Notes: generated from the sequence alone by a model not told the origin. DNA of 64,000 bases from Clostridia bacterium (GCA_029239755.1 JARBUI010000007.1:82040-146039); one strand, 5' to 3'; positions 1 through 10,087 are shown, numbered from the stretch's first letter. Made by a program: numbers and translations.

Positions 1-800
1 AGCCTATGAAACAAATCAGTACTAACATCTTAAACTATCAAGAGGAACACAGAAAATATAAAAAGACCCCTATTTATGTTCCTGGGGGACAAAGTACACA
101 ACTTATTATCGGTGCTACTCCTGAAAATGACTTGGATATTCTAAGTCTTTCACAAAAACTCTATGATAAATATGATTTAAAACGTGTTTACTACTCTGCT
201 TATATACCTGTGAATACAGCAAGCAACTTGCCGGATATTAAAAACCCACCCACCTTGCGCGAACATAGACTTTACCAAGGTGACTGGCTCCTTAGAAAGT
301 ATGGCTTTAAAGCTCATGAACTTTTAAATGAGCAAAAACCTGATTTTGATATTAATTTTGATCCTAAGACAAATTGGGCACTTAATAACTTGTCGCTTTT
401 CCCAGTTGAAATTAATCAGGCTCCTTACGGGGTTCTCCTTCGGGTGCCTGGCATCGGTGTTAGAAGTGCTCAGAAAATAGCAAGTGCCAGGCGTATAGCT
501 CCGCTTAACTACCTGGATCTTAAAAAGCTAGGGGTTGTTTTAAAAAGAGCGCAGTATTTTATTACATGCAATACTAAATATTATGGATCTGTTGATTTAG
601 ATGAAGAAAAAATACGCACTGTCCTTAAGCCTCAAATTGACTTAAATGAAGCTGATAATCCCTATGAGCAGCTTAACCTTTTTGACAGACTGTCTGATTC
701 TAGTTGGAAACCTAAATTGCTTCTGCCCCTTGCACTTCAAATACCTTCTAAGCTGCTCCTTGCAGAAGATTGCTTGACATCAGTAACAGGGGAACTATAA
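1..800 (+). CDS. Putative DNA modification/repair radical SAM protein, C-terminal part (partial at window edge)
   Basis: This is the C-terminal two thirds of a protein resembling the radical SAM family that is always found with a DUF4130 partner (TIGR03916-type). The frame is still open at the left edge, so the ATG at base 6 is most likely an internal methionine and the Cx3Cx2C iron-sulfur motif lies outside the window. Visible are the post-barrel segment with YYSAYIPV and a C-terminal helix-hairpin-helix, RVPGIGVRSAQKI, around residue 150 of the visible part, which suggests DNA contact. The partner gene starts 15 bases downstream, so the two are co-transcribed. The substrate and reaction are unknown. 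A DNA-related role is inferred from the helix-hairpin-helix and from the partner family. Confidence 0.8.
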   Translation, partial: PMKQISTNILNYQEEHRKYKKTPIYVPGGQSTQLIIGATPENDLDILSLSQKLYDKYDLKRVYYSAYIPVNTASNLPDIKNPPTLREHRLYQGDWLLRKYGFKAHELLNEQKPDFDINFDPKTNWALNNLSLFPVEINQAPYGVLLRVPGIGVRSAQKIASARRIAPLNYLDLKKLGVVLKRAQYFITCNTKYYGSVDLDEEKIRTVLKPQIDLNEADNPYEQLNLFDRLSDSSWKPKLLLPLALQIPSKLLLAEDCLTSVTGEL

Positions 801-815
801 AGGAGGATGACTATT

Positions 816-1553
816 ATGAAGGACTATGTATACGACGGCAGCTTTGATGGCTTGCTGACTGCCATCTTTTACGCCTATCAAGATAAAGATAGAGTTAAAA
901 TAGTAAAGGCAGCAGACTATATCCCTCACTTATTAAATATAAAGATATCTGTCTCAACTGAAACGGATAAAGCTGACAGGGTTTATAACAGTATCTATTC
1001 CAAGCTTTCATATGATACCCTTTCAAACATTTATCATCTTTATTTAAGTGATATCCCAGATGTTGAAAATGTTATTCTTGACTATATTAAACTTTGTTTC
1101 AAATACTCAGATACCATTAACCTTGCAAAAAACAATGATACGATCAGAATGGTGGATAAATATAAAAGAAGAGCTTACGGAGAGGCCCATCTCTTTAAAG
1201 GGCTTGTGCGTTTTAAGGAAATCGCTCCTCTTATATTCTATTCTCAAATTGAACCAGACCACAATATTCTTCCCCTTATTATAGACCACTTTAAACGCAG
1301 ATTCTCTGACCAGCATTTCATTATCCATGATCTTAAGAGGCAGTATGCCATTATTTATAATTTAAAAGAAGCCTATCTCCGCGATTTATCCGTTGAAGAA
1401 GGAAATCAATTATCTCATTCCTCTGAAAGTGACCCTTTTGAATCACTCTTTAAAAGCTTTTATCAGTCTATTACAATTGAAGAAAGGCATAATGAAAGAC
1501 AGCAGCGCTCCTATATGCCAAAAAGATATTGGAAGCATCTTGTTGAAATGTAG
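816..1553 (+). CDS. DUF4130 / TIGR03915-type probable DNA metabolism protein
   Basis: The protein opens with YVYDGSFDGLLTAIFYAY and contains the RRAYGEAHLFKGLVRF and PLIIDHFKRRF segments typical of the DUF4130 family that accompanies the upstream radical SAM protein. Members are usually about 250 residues, so this one (245) looks complete. I chose the ATG at 816 rather than 807, because AGGAGG ends at 806, directly against the 807 codon but nine bases before 816. No enzymatic activity is established for the family to my knowledge. Its constant partnership with a helix-hairpin-helix radical SAM protein is the basis for predicting a DNA modification or repair role. A strong hairpin follows the stop codon. 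Confidence 0.8.
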   Translation: MKDYVYDGSFDGLLTAIFYAYQDKDRVKIVKAADYIPHLLNIKISVSTETDKADRVYNSIYSKLSYDTLSNIYHLYLSDIPDVENVILDYIKLCFKYSDTINLAKNNDTIRMVDKYKRRAYGEAHLFKGLVRFKEIAPLIFYSQIEPDHNILPLIIDHFKRRFSDQHFIIHDLKRQYAIIYNLKEAYLRDLSVEEGNQLSHSSESDPFESLFKSFYQSITIEERHNERQQRSYMPKRYWKHLVEM

Positions 1554-1557
1554 TATT

Positions 1558-1585
1558 AAAAAGGCAGGCCTAAGCCTGCCTTTTT
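1558..1585. terminator. Bidirectional intrinsic terminator
   Basis: A 7-bp GC-rich stem GGCAGGC/GCCTGCC with a 4-base loop is flanked by A5 on the left and T5 on the right. It lies between the convergent DUF4130 gene and the PTS IIC gene and can end transcription from both sides. Confidence 0.85.
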
Positions 1586-1595
1586 AACGGCGCTA

Positions 1596-2963
1596 TTATT
1601 CGGTATCTGCACTTACTGTATGCAGCTTATCACTTTTAACCTTTTTAAATCCCCAGTAAAATGTTCCCACTAGTAAAATAGCCGCACTAGCAATCGCTAT
1701 TACATTTCCATCAAAGCATTTAATAATCCAATATCTTAAAATATTGCCTCCATCCAAAAAGCTGGTAAATATACCATCATAGCCCTTTAAGTGATACTGA
1801 GCAGCTTTAGCCAGTTCTGTATACCGTTCTGCCATAGCTGTAGCTATAAATAATTTCCCTACTATAATAGGTACACTGATAATGAACGCTCTGATGATGT
1901 TTCCTCTTGTTGCAACAACTATCATCGCAACTGCCCCCATAATATTAGGCAAGTCTCCTATCGGTATAAAGCCGACGCCTGGCAAGAGAAAAGCTAGTAT
2001 AAAGGCTACTGGCATAAGTAGTAATCCTGTTACGACAACCGAAGGGGTTCCCATAATAACGGCTATATCAAGACCTATATATTTTCCCTTCATTTCTGGA
2101 TACTTATCACTTAGAGTCTTCTGTATGCTTTCTGAAATAGGAACTAACCCTTTTCCTAAAATACCGCACATCATCGGGAGAATATGCACAACTGCAGCAA
2201 TCTTAAATGAGACTTCTAATGTGTCTTTAAAATCATATCCAGCACCAACCCCTAAAAACACGCCTAGTATAACTCCTATAACAGGGGGCTCTCCCAATAA
2301 TCCTAGTTTTTCTTTAATAGATTCGGGATCGGCGTTTATTTTATTAATAAAAGGAATTTTATCAATTAGCTTATCTCCTAATGCTGCTACCGGGTAATAA
2401 CTTACTGCTGTAAGCGTTGTACAGCAAATCCCTGGAAGCTTGCTAAATTTTTTCATAGCCGGAGCACTCCAATCAGCAAGTTTTGTAACAAGTGCAGCTG
2501 ATAAAAGTGTGGATAAAATGGCTAGTATGATGTTATGACCTGTTTCATAAACAATAGCTCCAATAAGTATGAAATGCCAATAATTCCATATATCTACGTT
2601 AATAGTATCTGTCCATTTTAAAAAGAACATGATAACATTAATCCCTAAAACAATGAGCAGCAGCAGCGGGGTTAATTTGTAAGACCAAGTAATAGCTGCA
2701 AGCGGTGTCCAGCCTACATCTAAAATATTATAATGCAGTCCTGTTCGCGCGACTAAGCTTTCTACAACGGGAGCAATTGTCTGCACAAAAAAATCAAAAA
2801 AAGTAAAAACGCCTATAAATCCAATACCTATTGTAAGCGCTGAACTTATTCCCTTCTTGATAGGCATACGAAATCCAATAGAAAAAAGCAGCATTAAGAG
2901 CGGCAAAAGCACATACGGTTTAAAGCTTAATATATAGGTAATGACTTCTTTTACGTGGTTCAT
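1596..2963 (-). CDS. PTS galactitol-type transporter subunit IIC (orphan)
   Basis: This 455-residue polytopic membrane protein resembles the EIIC-GAT family (GatC). Recognisable stretches are the N-terminal GFRMPIKKGISSALTIGIGFIG, WNYWHFILIGAIVYETGHN, and the conserved LGEPPVIGVILGVFLGVGAGYD loop. About ten hydrophobic segments can be read. GatC-type proteins translocate galactitol or related polyols and need cytoplasmic IIA and IIB partners for phosphorylation, but none is encoded beside it. It must use components made elsewhere or transport another substrate. GGAGGGAACACC precedes the ATG. It converges on the DUF4130 gene. Family assignment is confident; the substrate is not known. Confidence 0.85.
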   Translation of the reverse strand: MNHVKEVITYILSFKPYVLLPLLMLLFSIGFRMPIKKGISSALTIGIGFIGVFTFFDFFVQTIAPVVESLVARTGLHYNILDVGWTPLAAITWSYKLTPLLLLIVLGINVIMFFLKWTDTINVDIWNYWHFILIGAIVYETGHNIILAILSTLLSAALVTKLADWSAPAMKKFSKLPGICCTTLTAVSYYPVAALGDKLIDKIPFINKINADPESIKEKLGLLGEPPVIGVILGVFLGVGAGYDFKDTLEVSFKIAAVVHILPMMCGILGKGLVPISESIQKTLSDKYPEMKGKYIGLDIAVIMGTPSVVVTGLLLMPVAFILAFLLPGVGFIPIGDLPNIMGAVAMIVVATRGNIIRAFIISVPIIVGKLFIATAMAERYTELAKAAQYHLKGYDGIFTSFLDGGNILRYWIIKCFDGNVIAIASAAILLVGTFYWGFKKVKSDKLHTVSADTE

Positions 2964-3099
2964 GGTGTTCCCTCCAATTTCTTGTTTGCAGCTTTACACA
3001 TCAGTCTCTATTTTACTGTATGCCTCATAGAATGTAAACTTAAGTAAATTGCAGAATATAGGATAATAGTGAACTCCTCTTTATCCTGCAGAAATGAGT

Positions 3100-3136
3100 A
3101 AGGGGTACACGAAAAGCTGTTTCGTGTACCCCTTTT
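3100..3136 (-). terminator. Intrinsic terminator after the arabinan operon
   Basis: A 14-bp perfect inverted repeat, AAGGGGTACACGAA/TTCGTGTACCCCTT, lies about 30 bases beyond the stop of the last operon gene. The U-tract is better on the plus strand, so termination on the minus strand is likely but not certain. Confidence 0.65.
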
Positions 3137-3166
3137 GATATAAATATGACTATAAAAACTCTGCTA

Positions 3167-4642
3167 TCATTCTTCTAAATTAATTTTACTTCCCCATACA
3201 GATATCCCCTCTTTAGAAACAGCAGTAAAACTCATAACATAAACTCCTGCATCTTCATCCCAAGAGTAAATAAAGTAACCCTTATAAATAGTACCGTCTA
3301 GTGTGAGTTCAATTTTATTATCATTTATTTTTTTCCACTTACCGCCTACTGCTCCTGTAACCTTTCCTTTTTTATCCAGCACAATGTCTTTAGATTGTTT
3401 CATATTAGGATCAATATCTTTTCCATGATTAATCATTTTGTAGGTCCCTATGATGTCTTTGTTTTTATATGTGCCAATTTCCTCTCCTGCATAGCGATGC
3501 GGAACGACAACTGGCCATCCTTCATCGTTAAAGAGCATTTGGTGTACACGGACTTCATAGGCTCCGCCTCTGCCTTCAAATCGTGTATGAAAGAAAAGAA
3601 AATATTTATTACTTTCCTCATCATAATATGCTGAATTATGACCTGGTGAGCGGTAGCCTGTTGTCTTTTTATCCGGTTCTCCATCGCTTTTAACAAATTC
3701 ATAGCTGCCCATAAGTTTTACCCCATAAGGCTCAATCGATTGATCATCAAAGAAAGACCCGTCCGCTCCTTTACATGCCATCATATCCTTATCTTCCGAA
3801 TCAAAATAAGGTCCATCTGGTGACTTTGAGCGTACAACTCTTATATTATAGCCATCTTGGGCTCCCAGCCCCCCAAAGGATAAAAACATATAATAATAAT
3901 CAGTTTCCTTATTATAAAGGATATAAGCTCCTTCTATCCGGCTATGATTACCCCCAAGGAGTTTTTTTCCATAACCCTGACCTTCATACGGAAATCCTGT
4001 CTCTGGATTCATTTTCAAGATAAAAATACCACCGGAATAAGAGCCATAGACCATCCATAGATTTCCTTCTTTATCAAAAAAGGTATCCGGATCTACTGCA
4101 TTGGGGTGCATTGTCGCATCATATGGCGATCCATCATTACTTAATTCATCTTCCATGCCTGATTTTAAAATTTCTCCTAAATCCTTATAGGGTCCTTCTA
4201 TGTTATCCGCTGCTGCAAGGCCTAAATAAGATCTTGGTGAATCCCCTTTACATGCACAATAATACATATAGAATTTGCCATCTGGAAGCTCTATAATATC
4301 TCCTGCCCAAAAGGTTGATGTCTTTGACCATTTTAACGCCTCTCCTAACTCTTCACGGGCATTAGGAACCAATTTATTTCCTCTTTGAGGAGCTGTAGAA
4401 ATTTGAGTCCATTGCATTAAGTCCTTGGTCTTTGCGGACTGCAGATGTGAGCCAATGACATAATAAGTATCTTTAACTTTTATGACAGAAGGGTCATGTA
4501 CGGATACGTCAGCAAATATTGGAGGGACTAATTTCTTCTCACTGCTTACTTCGTTGCTTCTCATGCAGCCTGATACAAATACTAGACTGACTATTATCAT
4601 AGCAACAATTTTTTCAACTCTTACTATTCCTTTTATTCTCAT
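3167..4642 (-). CDS. Extracellular GH43 arabinanase lipoprotein
   Basis: This is a surface enzyme likely to cleave alpha-1,5-arabinan. The N-terminus has a lipoprotein signal with lipobox VSGC (Cys26), so it should be tethered to the outer face of the membrane. The five-bladed GH43 fold is recognisable from HDPSVIKVKDTYYVIGSH (catalytic base Asp near residue 50), AVDPDTFFDKEGNLWMVYGS (pKa-modulating Asp) and SRIEGAYIL (acid Glu). A C-terminal beta domain of roughly 110 residues (from GTYKNKDIIG) matches the accessory domain of B. subtilis Abn2-like enzymes. It starts 35 bases after the GH51 gene and is the last gene of the operon. Endo- rather than exo-action is suggested by overall similarity but not shown. 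Confidence 0.85.
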   Translation of the reverse strand: MRIKGIVRVEKIVAMIIVSLVFVSGCMRSNEVSSEKKLVPPIFADVSVHDPSVIKVKDTYYVIGSHLQSAKTKDLMQWTQISTAPQRGNKLVPNAREELGEALKWSKTSTFWAGDIIELPDGKFYMYYCACKGDSPRSYLGLAAADNIEGPYKDLGEILKSGMEDELSNDGSPYDATMHPNAVDPDTFFDKEGNLWMVYGSYSGGIFILKMNPETGFPYEGQGYGKKLLGGNHSRIEGAYILYNKETDYYYMFLSFGGLGAQDGYNIRVVRSKSPDGPYFDSEDKDMMACKGADGSFFDDQSIEPYGVKLMGSYEFVKSDGEPDKKTTGYRSPGHNSAYYDEESNKYFLFFHTRFEGRGGAYEVRVHQMLFNDEGWPVVVPHRYAGEEIGTYKNKDIIGTYKMINHGKDIDPNMKQSKDIVLDKKGKVTGAVGGKWKKINDNKIELTLDGTIYKGYFIYSWDEDAGVYVMSFTAVSKEGISVWGSKINLEE

Positions 4643-4677
4643 TTACTGACCCCCATTTTGCTTTTTAGTTTTCCTTT

Positions 4678-6714
4678 TTAGTTTGTCTTTAAACGTAGTA
4701 TAACAAAGGATTGTGCTGGCATTTCATATGAAAACTCAGGAGCTGCATCTTCAAAAACTGATACTTGTTCAATTACTTTTCTCGGTTCTTCTAATGTATT
4801 CTTATCCATTTTGTTTTCTGATGTCAGAGAGGTAACGCAGGCTTTACTATTTATATATTCAGCATTTTGAAGCTGGATATTAACAGCATGAGACTTCTCA
4901 TCTATATTAACCATTTTGATGATAATATCCCCTGTTTTTTCATCTTTACTTGCAATACTATAAATAGGTAATCTCTTATGCTGTGGCAATGCAGATAAAC
5001 TTGCAATGTCTGTTTTCAATGTATAGGTCCCCATGTTATTGCCAAACATCTTTTGTACATAGTAGCTTACCGAGCCATAAACTCTTGTATTATCAAACCA
5101 AATAAGATCTGGCTGCCACTGAATATTAGTTGTCTTTGCAAATAGCGGCGCATAGGCAGTCATTCCTACAACATCTGAGTTCCTTTCAAGCCCTGTCATA
5201 AATGCTGCTTCGCAAAGTGCTGAATATAGATTATTTTCTCCCTGTTTTGAAGGACCTCCGTTTGTATGACAGGCATATTCTCCTGCAAAAACTTTACTGC
5301 TTATGCCATCTTCATATCTTGGATAATTATCATAACGACTATCATTGTCTAAAAACCAATCTGGAGACATGTAATAATGTTCATCTACTAATTCTGCATA
5401 AACCTTACCCTGACCAATATACTCTTTTGTTTTTTCTGTAATAATATCCCATGCAATATCAAATTCCTTACCATTCGGGAAGGGCCCGCTGGTTGTAATC
5501 AGCTGAATGTCAGGATACTTTTCTTTAATGCGGTTTCTAAAAACTTCATAGGTCTCGAAATATTTATCTTGATTTGGCGTATCATAATCTATCCACTGTT
5601 CATTGCCTATGCCTAAGTAAACAAGATTAAAAGGTTCCGTGTGCCCATCTGCAATTCTTTTTGCTCCCCATTCGGTTGTCTCATCACCATTTGCATACTC
5701 GATAAGATCCAGTGCATCCTGCACAAAAGGCTCAATATTATCGGCAACTTCCTTGCCTTGGAACTGACAGCTCATGCCACAGTTTATAATTGGCAGAGGC
5801 GCTGCCCCTATATCTTCTGAAAGCTGGAAGTACTCATAGAAACCTAGCCCATAGGTTTGGTTATAGGGCGCGTCTTGCCACTCCTCCCATCTATTCCAGT
5901 TGGTTTTTCTGTGCTCTACAGGTCCTATAGTATCCTTCCAATTATAGGCATTTGCTAAATATTTTCCCTCTACTATACATCCCCCTGGAAAACGCATAAA
6001 CTTAGGCTGAAGATCCTTGAGTATTTGAACAAGATCCTCTCTTAAACCATTTTTTCTGTTTGCCCAAGTATTTCCCGGGAATAAAGATACCATATCTAAA
6101 CTTAAAGTTCCTTCATTATCGAATCTTATGCTTAGCTTAGCATTTGCATCGCTTCTCTTGCTGATTAATACGGCTTCATATTTATGCCATGTATGACTTA
6201 GTTCATGATTACTTATCGTATGTTCAGCATAGAGTTCGCCTGTTTTGCTCTCTAATAAAACATGTATATTCCCTTTGTAATCATTATTTTTAAGAAACAC
6301 TGAAAGGTTATAGCTCTGGCTTTCATTAAGTGCAATTCCCCCAAAGCCTGTATTGCTTATGCCTACTCCTTCTCCAGTTTCTTCTATGGTTACTTCTAGG
6401 TAATGAGGATTGTTTTGATGAATAGGCTCCTCATTTTCTCTAGCTATTTTAAACTTACCGTTTCCTTTTATGAATTTTTCCCATGCATAGAAATAGTCAT
6501 CAAATTTAGAGAACCTGTCCTTAAAGACTCCAAATTCAAATGATCTATTTTGAATAAGTTCTGCGTATAGCCCTCCGTCTGCGCCGTAGTTAATATCTTC
6601 AAAGAAAACCCCTATGAAAGTAGGACTAATGTCCACTCCTTTTGAGCCTGCATCTATCTTTATGCTATAATTTTCTTGTGGATGTAAAAAGTCTAGCTTG
6701 TGTGTTTTTATCAT
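4678..6714 (-). CDS. GH51 alpha-L-arabinofuranosidase with carbohydrate-binding insert
   Basis: This is a 678-residue GH51 enzyme of the longer type. After a short N-terminal segment (IGVFFEDINYGADGGLYAELIQNRSFEF) comes a CBM4/9-like beta-sandwich at about residues 75-215. The (beta/alpha)8 domain follows with MRFPGGCIVEG, the acid/base Glu in GIGNEQW (near 372) and the nucleophile Glu in FAGEYACHT (near 485), and then the C-terminal beta domain. No signal peptide is visible, so it probably acts on imported oligosaccharides in the cytoplasm. Some relatives of this architecture are exported, however. It sits between a chemoreceptor gene and the GH43 lipoprotein gene in the arabinan operon and is paralogous to the shorter AbfA encoded at the operon start. 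Confidence 0.9.
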   Translation of the reverse strand: MIKTHKLDFLHPQENYSIKIDAGSKGVDISPTFIGVFFEDINYGADGGLYAELIQNRSFEFGVFKDRFSKFDDYFYAWEKFIKGNGKFKIARENEEPIHQNNPHYLEVTIEETGEGVGISNTGFGGIALNESQSYNLSVFLKNNDYKGNIHVLLESKTGELYAEHTISNHELSHTWHKYEAVLISKRSDANAKLSIRFDNEGTLSLDMVSLFPGNTWANRKNGLREDLVQILKDLQPKFMRFPGGCIVEGKYLANAYNWKDTIGPVEHRKTNWNRWEEWQDAPYNQTYGLGFYEYFQLSEDIGAAPLPIINCGMSCQFQGKEVADNIEPFVQDALDLIEYANGDETTEWGAKRIADGHTEPFNLVYLGIGNEQWIDYDTPNQDKYFETYEVFRNRIKEKYPDIQLITTSGPFPNGKEFDIAWDIITEKTKEYIGQGKVYAELVDEHYYMSPDWFLDNDSRYDNYPRYEDGISSKVFAGEYACHTNGGPSKQGENNLYSALCEAAFMTGLERNSDVVGMTAYAPLFAKTTNIQWQPDLIWFDNTRVYGSVSYYVQKMFGNNMGTYTLKTDIASLSALPQHKRLPIYSIASKDEKTGDIIIKMVNIDEKSHAVNIQLQNAEYINSKACVTSLTSENKMDKNTLEEPRKVIEQVSVFEDAAPEFSYEMPAQSFVILRLKTN

Positions 6715-6782
6715 TTTCTATTCTCCATTCTAAGTGTCGTTTATTTTTATGCTGTTATGATTGGTGCTTCTACACTCTTCAT

Positions 6783-8903
6783 TTATTTAAACTTAGAGTA
6801 GGTAACTTTTAAAGCGTTCATACTCTCTAATAACTTATTCGCCATAGTACTTATTTTTTGCGCATAGTGTGTTTGCTGCACACTTTCTGCTGTTACCTCT
6901 TCACTTGCGCTTGCCGATTGATTAACGATCTGAGATACCTCAGCCATTTTTGTAACCACTTCTTCTTTCCGCCGTGCCACTTCTTTAAGAATATAATTTA
7001 CATGATCAACTTGCCTATTAATAGTTCCCATTTGCTCGTCTATATGAGAGAAGGTGTCCGCTGCAGAATTTACTATTGGAACCTGATTATAAAATACACA
7101 AGTAGCTTTTTGAAGTTCTTCAAGCGTAGATTCTTTTTTGTCATGAATAGTCCTTATCGTTTGATCTATAGTGGATATAGCTGCTTGTGTTTGGTAAGAC
7201 AGCTTTCTAACTTCATCAGCCACCACCGCAAAGCCTCGCCCCGCTTCCCCTGCTCTTGCAGCTTCAATAGCTGCATTAAGAGACAAAAGATTAGTCTGAT
7301 CATTAACTCCTTTTATAAGACTAAGAATATGACTAATTTTACTTACCTCATTTCCAAGCTCTTCAACTTTAACGCGTACAGCTCCGCTTATAGCAATAGT
7401 ATCTTTTGTTTGATCTGATAACTGCCCTAACTGACTCTTTGCTCTTAGGCTCATCCCCATTGTTTTTTTCGAAGAGTGCTGAACTTCGCTTATCGTATCC
7501 GTTAACCTATTGATATGCGAAGACAGTTCCTCAACGATTACAAGTGAACTATCTATTTCCTTACTTTGACTTTGGGCTCCCTCGGCAATGCTTTCAATAG
7601 CCGCCTCAACATCTTTAGCAGATACAGAAGTATCCATAGCTAGCTGCAAAAGCAGAGCAGTATTTTCTTCAACTGTTCCTGTGACCTCTTTAGCATTTGC
7701 AATAAGCATTTTAAGGGAAGCAATCATATCAGTAAAACCTATTATAAGAAGCTTTATTTCTAAACTTGTTACATGAACATCTTTTTTAAGGGCTTCCTCT
7801 ATGTCTAAGTTACCCTCCTGTATTTGACTCATAAACATTGTCAGTTTTGAAAGAGGTATAGCAATTCTGCGTCCTATCCCTATACTGACGATAACTATAA
7901 TGATAAGACATATGATAATAATGCCTGTAACCTGCCCCCAAACATTAGATAAATCTTTCATGAGTATATGACTTGGTGCCTGGCTAACGACTCTCCAGCC
8001 ATTTGTAAGCTTAGAAAAACTGAGCAATCCACCTGGCAGCATAACCGTATCAGATTCTTTTTGAGAAGAGTTTATCGTATCCAACCATTTTGCATTTGCC
8101 TGGCTGACCTGTTTTCCTATTAAGTCTGCATTGTTAGCTAATATAATAGTGTTATCTCTGTCCAGCACCATAATCGGTATACTTTTATTAACACTGGCTA
8201 AATCTAAGAAGTTTTGATAATAACTGGCATTTAAGTTAAATATTCCTATGGTATTATTATTATCCGAAATTTTACGAGCTACATAAATGCCATTGGCACT
8301 CACTTTTTCATTTGTATCCTTATCGATATTTAGTGAGAACCAAGTACTTGCCGCAGATTCACCTTTCATCACACGCTTGTATGTATCTGAACTTCTGAAT
8401 GCGTCACTTTCTAAATAGGTAATGAGTTTACTTGAATGAAACTCTGTCCCTATAAGTTTTCTTTTGAATATTACCTTATCATCACTGAGAATATATAGCC
8501 CTTCTATTGAATTATCTTTAGAGGTTATCCCTGCAAGCAAAGCAGGAAGTGTATCTTTTTCAAATACCTTCTTTTCAATTCCCTTTATTTCATTAAACCT
8601 TACTGTATAGTTCTGAAATTCATTATGATTCGTTAAGCTTGCAATCGATAGACTTGTTACATCTAAGTAATAATTCATATTATATGTAAGCTGATCTATA
8701 ATTTTTTGAGAATAGCCTGTTAAAGATGCTTCAACAGAAGAATTAGCTTTGGACTTAGTAAGTGACGTTACTATAAGACAGGGAGTCATGCTTAGAATAA
8801 GAAATAGTCCTATTAACTGATAAAGCAGCCTGCTATTTGCGAGTACTCTCTTTATTTTTATTCCTTCAACCTTGCGAGATCGTCTATAAATATTTTTTTT
8901 CAT
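6783..8903 (-). CDS. Methyl-accepting chemotaxis protein inside the arabinan operon
   Basis: This is a transmembrane chemoreceptor of 706 residues. TM1 is at about residues 30-50, a periplasmic dCache-like sensor spans about 50-320, TM2 is near 325-345 ([20 protein letters not shown]), followed by HAMP and a signalling domain with the conserved tip [35 protein letters not shown]. The gene lies between two arabinan-hydrolase genes with intergenic gaps of 52 and 68 bases, so it is probably co-expressed with them. That makes arabinose or arabino-oligosaccharides plausible ligands, possibly through the binding protein encoded in the same operon. The sensor domain itself does not reveal the ligand. 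GGGAGG lies seven bases before the ATG. It is clearly paralogous to the receptor at 53157. Confidence 0.92.
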   Translation of the reverse strand: MKKNIYRRSRKVEGIKIKRVLANSRLLYQLIGLFLILSMTPCLIVTSLTKSKANSSVEASLTGYSQKIIDQLTYNMNYYLDVTSLSIASLTNHNEFQNYTVRFNEIKGIEKKVFEKDTLPALLAGITSKDNSIEGLYILSDDKVIFKRKLIGTEFHSSKLITYLESDAFRSSDTYKRVMKGESAASTWFSLNIDKDTNEKVSANGIYVARKISDNNNTIGIFNLNASYYQNFLDLASVNKSIPIMVLDRDNTIILANNADLIGKQVSQANAKWLDTINSSQKESDTVMLPGGLLSFSKLTNGWRVVSQAPSHILMKDLSNVWGQVTGIIIICLIIIVIVSIGIGRRIAIPLSKLTMFMSQIQEGNLDIEEALKKDVHVTSLEIKLLIIGFTDMIASLKMLIANAKEVTGTVEENTALLLQLAMDTSVSAKDVEAAIESIAEGAQSQSKEIDSSLVIVEELSSHINRLTDTISEVQHSSKKTMGMSLRAKSQLGQLSDQTKDTIAISGAVRVKVEELGNEVSKISHILSLIKGVNDQTNLLSLNAAIEAARAGEAGRGFAVVADEVRKLSYQTQAAISTIDQTIRTIHDKKESTLEELQKATCVFYNQVPIVNSAADTFSHIDEQMGTINRQVDHVNYILKEVARRKEEVVTKMAEVSQIVNQSASASEEVTAESVQQTHYAQKISTMANKLLESMNALKVTYSKFK

Positions 8904-8955
8904 CTGAATACCTCCCTATCTAATGAGTTTCTCACTTTATACTAACAGTACCTTC

Positions 8956-10005
8956 CTATTTGATTTCATTTAGCTCTCTGCTGCTCTTCATTTTTAGATT
9001 AGGCGTGCCATCTTCATTCCAATAAATAGGTTTAATTCTTGTATGCCTATTCGGATCTGCGAGTGCGTCATTTCCAATGAGTTCTTTATAAGGACGTGCA
9101 TGATAAACTAATAAGTCCTCACCCTTTTCTGATACTGTAAAAGAATTATGCCCTGGGCCAAACTCACCTTCTAGATCTGAAGTTGTCAGAATAGGAACTG
9201 CTGACTTTTGCCACGATGACTTATTTAATAGATCACTTGTATCATCTGCTGTTAATAGACCAATACAGTATTCTTCTCCCGTACCTGCAGCTGAGTAGGT
9301 TAAAAATATTTTATTATTCTTCTTAATGACAGCAGGCCCTTCGTTGACAGCATATCTTACTTTTTCCCAGTCGTATTCAGGCTTTGAAAGCATAACTGGA
9401 GTGCCTTCTATCGTCCATGGATTTTTAAGCTTTGCAATATAAAGATTGGAGTTAGCCCGGCCTGACTTTTGTGCCCAAACCAGATAATTTACGCCTTGAT
9501 GTTCAAATGTCGTAGCATCCAGCGAAAAACTATCCAGTCCAAAATCTATTTTCCCCTTTTCAATCCATTTTCCTTCTAATGGGTTTGCTTCATCGCATTC
9601 TAATACATACTGGCGTATAGCCCAAATATCCTCTGCCGCTCCAGCTGCAAAATAGATATACCATTTATTATCTATAAAGTGAATTTCTGGTGCCCATATA
9701 TGTGCGCCCATTTCTCCAACTGCGTGTTTTTTCCATATTACCTTTTCTTCTGCAGCTGCAAGCCCCTCTATTGTCTTTGACCTTCTTAGAACAATCTGAT
9801 CGAAGGCTGGCACAGAAGCGGTAAAATAGTAGTATCCATCCGTATGTTTATAAATTTGAGGGTCTGCACGCTGCTCTATAAAAGGATTTGGATACGCACT
9901 TAGTTCTTTATGTTTTGTTTTGTTTTTTATAAATATAATACTTATCACTCCAATCATGATTACCCCTGTAATCAAAAAAATCTTGTTTATTCTTTTTATT
10001 TTCAT
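8956..10005 (-). CDS. GH43 family enzyme, membrane-anchored, probable alpha-L-arabinofuranosidase
   Basis: The ORF track begins at 10074, but AAAGGAAG precedes the ATG at 10005, giving MKIKRINKIFLITGV and a 349-residue protein. An N-terminal hydrophobic segment (about residues 8-27) has no cysteine lipobox, so it is an uncleaved anchor or a signal peptide. The GH43 propeller shows ADPQIYKHTDGYYYFTAS (base Asp), LDATTFEHQGVNYLVWAQ and NEGPAVIKKN (acid Glu). FGPGHNSFTVSEKGEDLLVYHAR is typical of GH43 subfamily 26-like exo-acting arabinofuranosidases. Together with the GH43 lipoprotein it would trim arabinan outside the cell. Subfamily and linkage specificity are inferred from motif resemblance only. 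Confidence 0.82.
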   Translation of the reverse strand: MKIKRINKIFLITGVIMIGVISIIFIKNKTKHKELSAYPNPFIEQRADPQIYKHTDGYYYFTASVPAFDQIVLRRSKTIEGLAAAEEKVIWKKHAVGEMGAHIWAPEIHFIDNKWYIYFAAGAAEDIWAIRQYVLECDEANPLEGKWIEKGKIDFGLDSFSLDATTFEHQGVNYLVWAQKSGRANSNLYIAKLKNPWTIEGTPVMLSKPEYDWEKVRYAVNEGPAVIKKNNKIFLTYSAAGTGEEYCIGLLTADDTSDLLNKSSWQKSAVPILTTSDLEGEFGPGHNSFTVSEKGEDLLVYHARPYKELIGNDALADPNRHTRIKPIYWNEDGTPNLKMKSSRELNEIK

Positions 10006-10087
10006 AACTATAACTTCCTTTTCTAAGCTAAATAAATAAAGATTTATAAGCTTTATTACTATATATACAGTCATTTTTATCGCACGA

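Noticed and set aside
1882-2397. 171-residue plus-strand ORF opposite the PTS IIC gene
   Set aside because: It lies entirely antisense to a strongly recognised membrane protein gene and has no ribosome binding site. It is a shadow frame.
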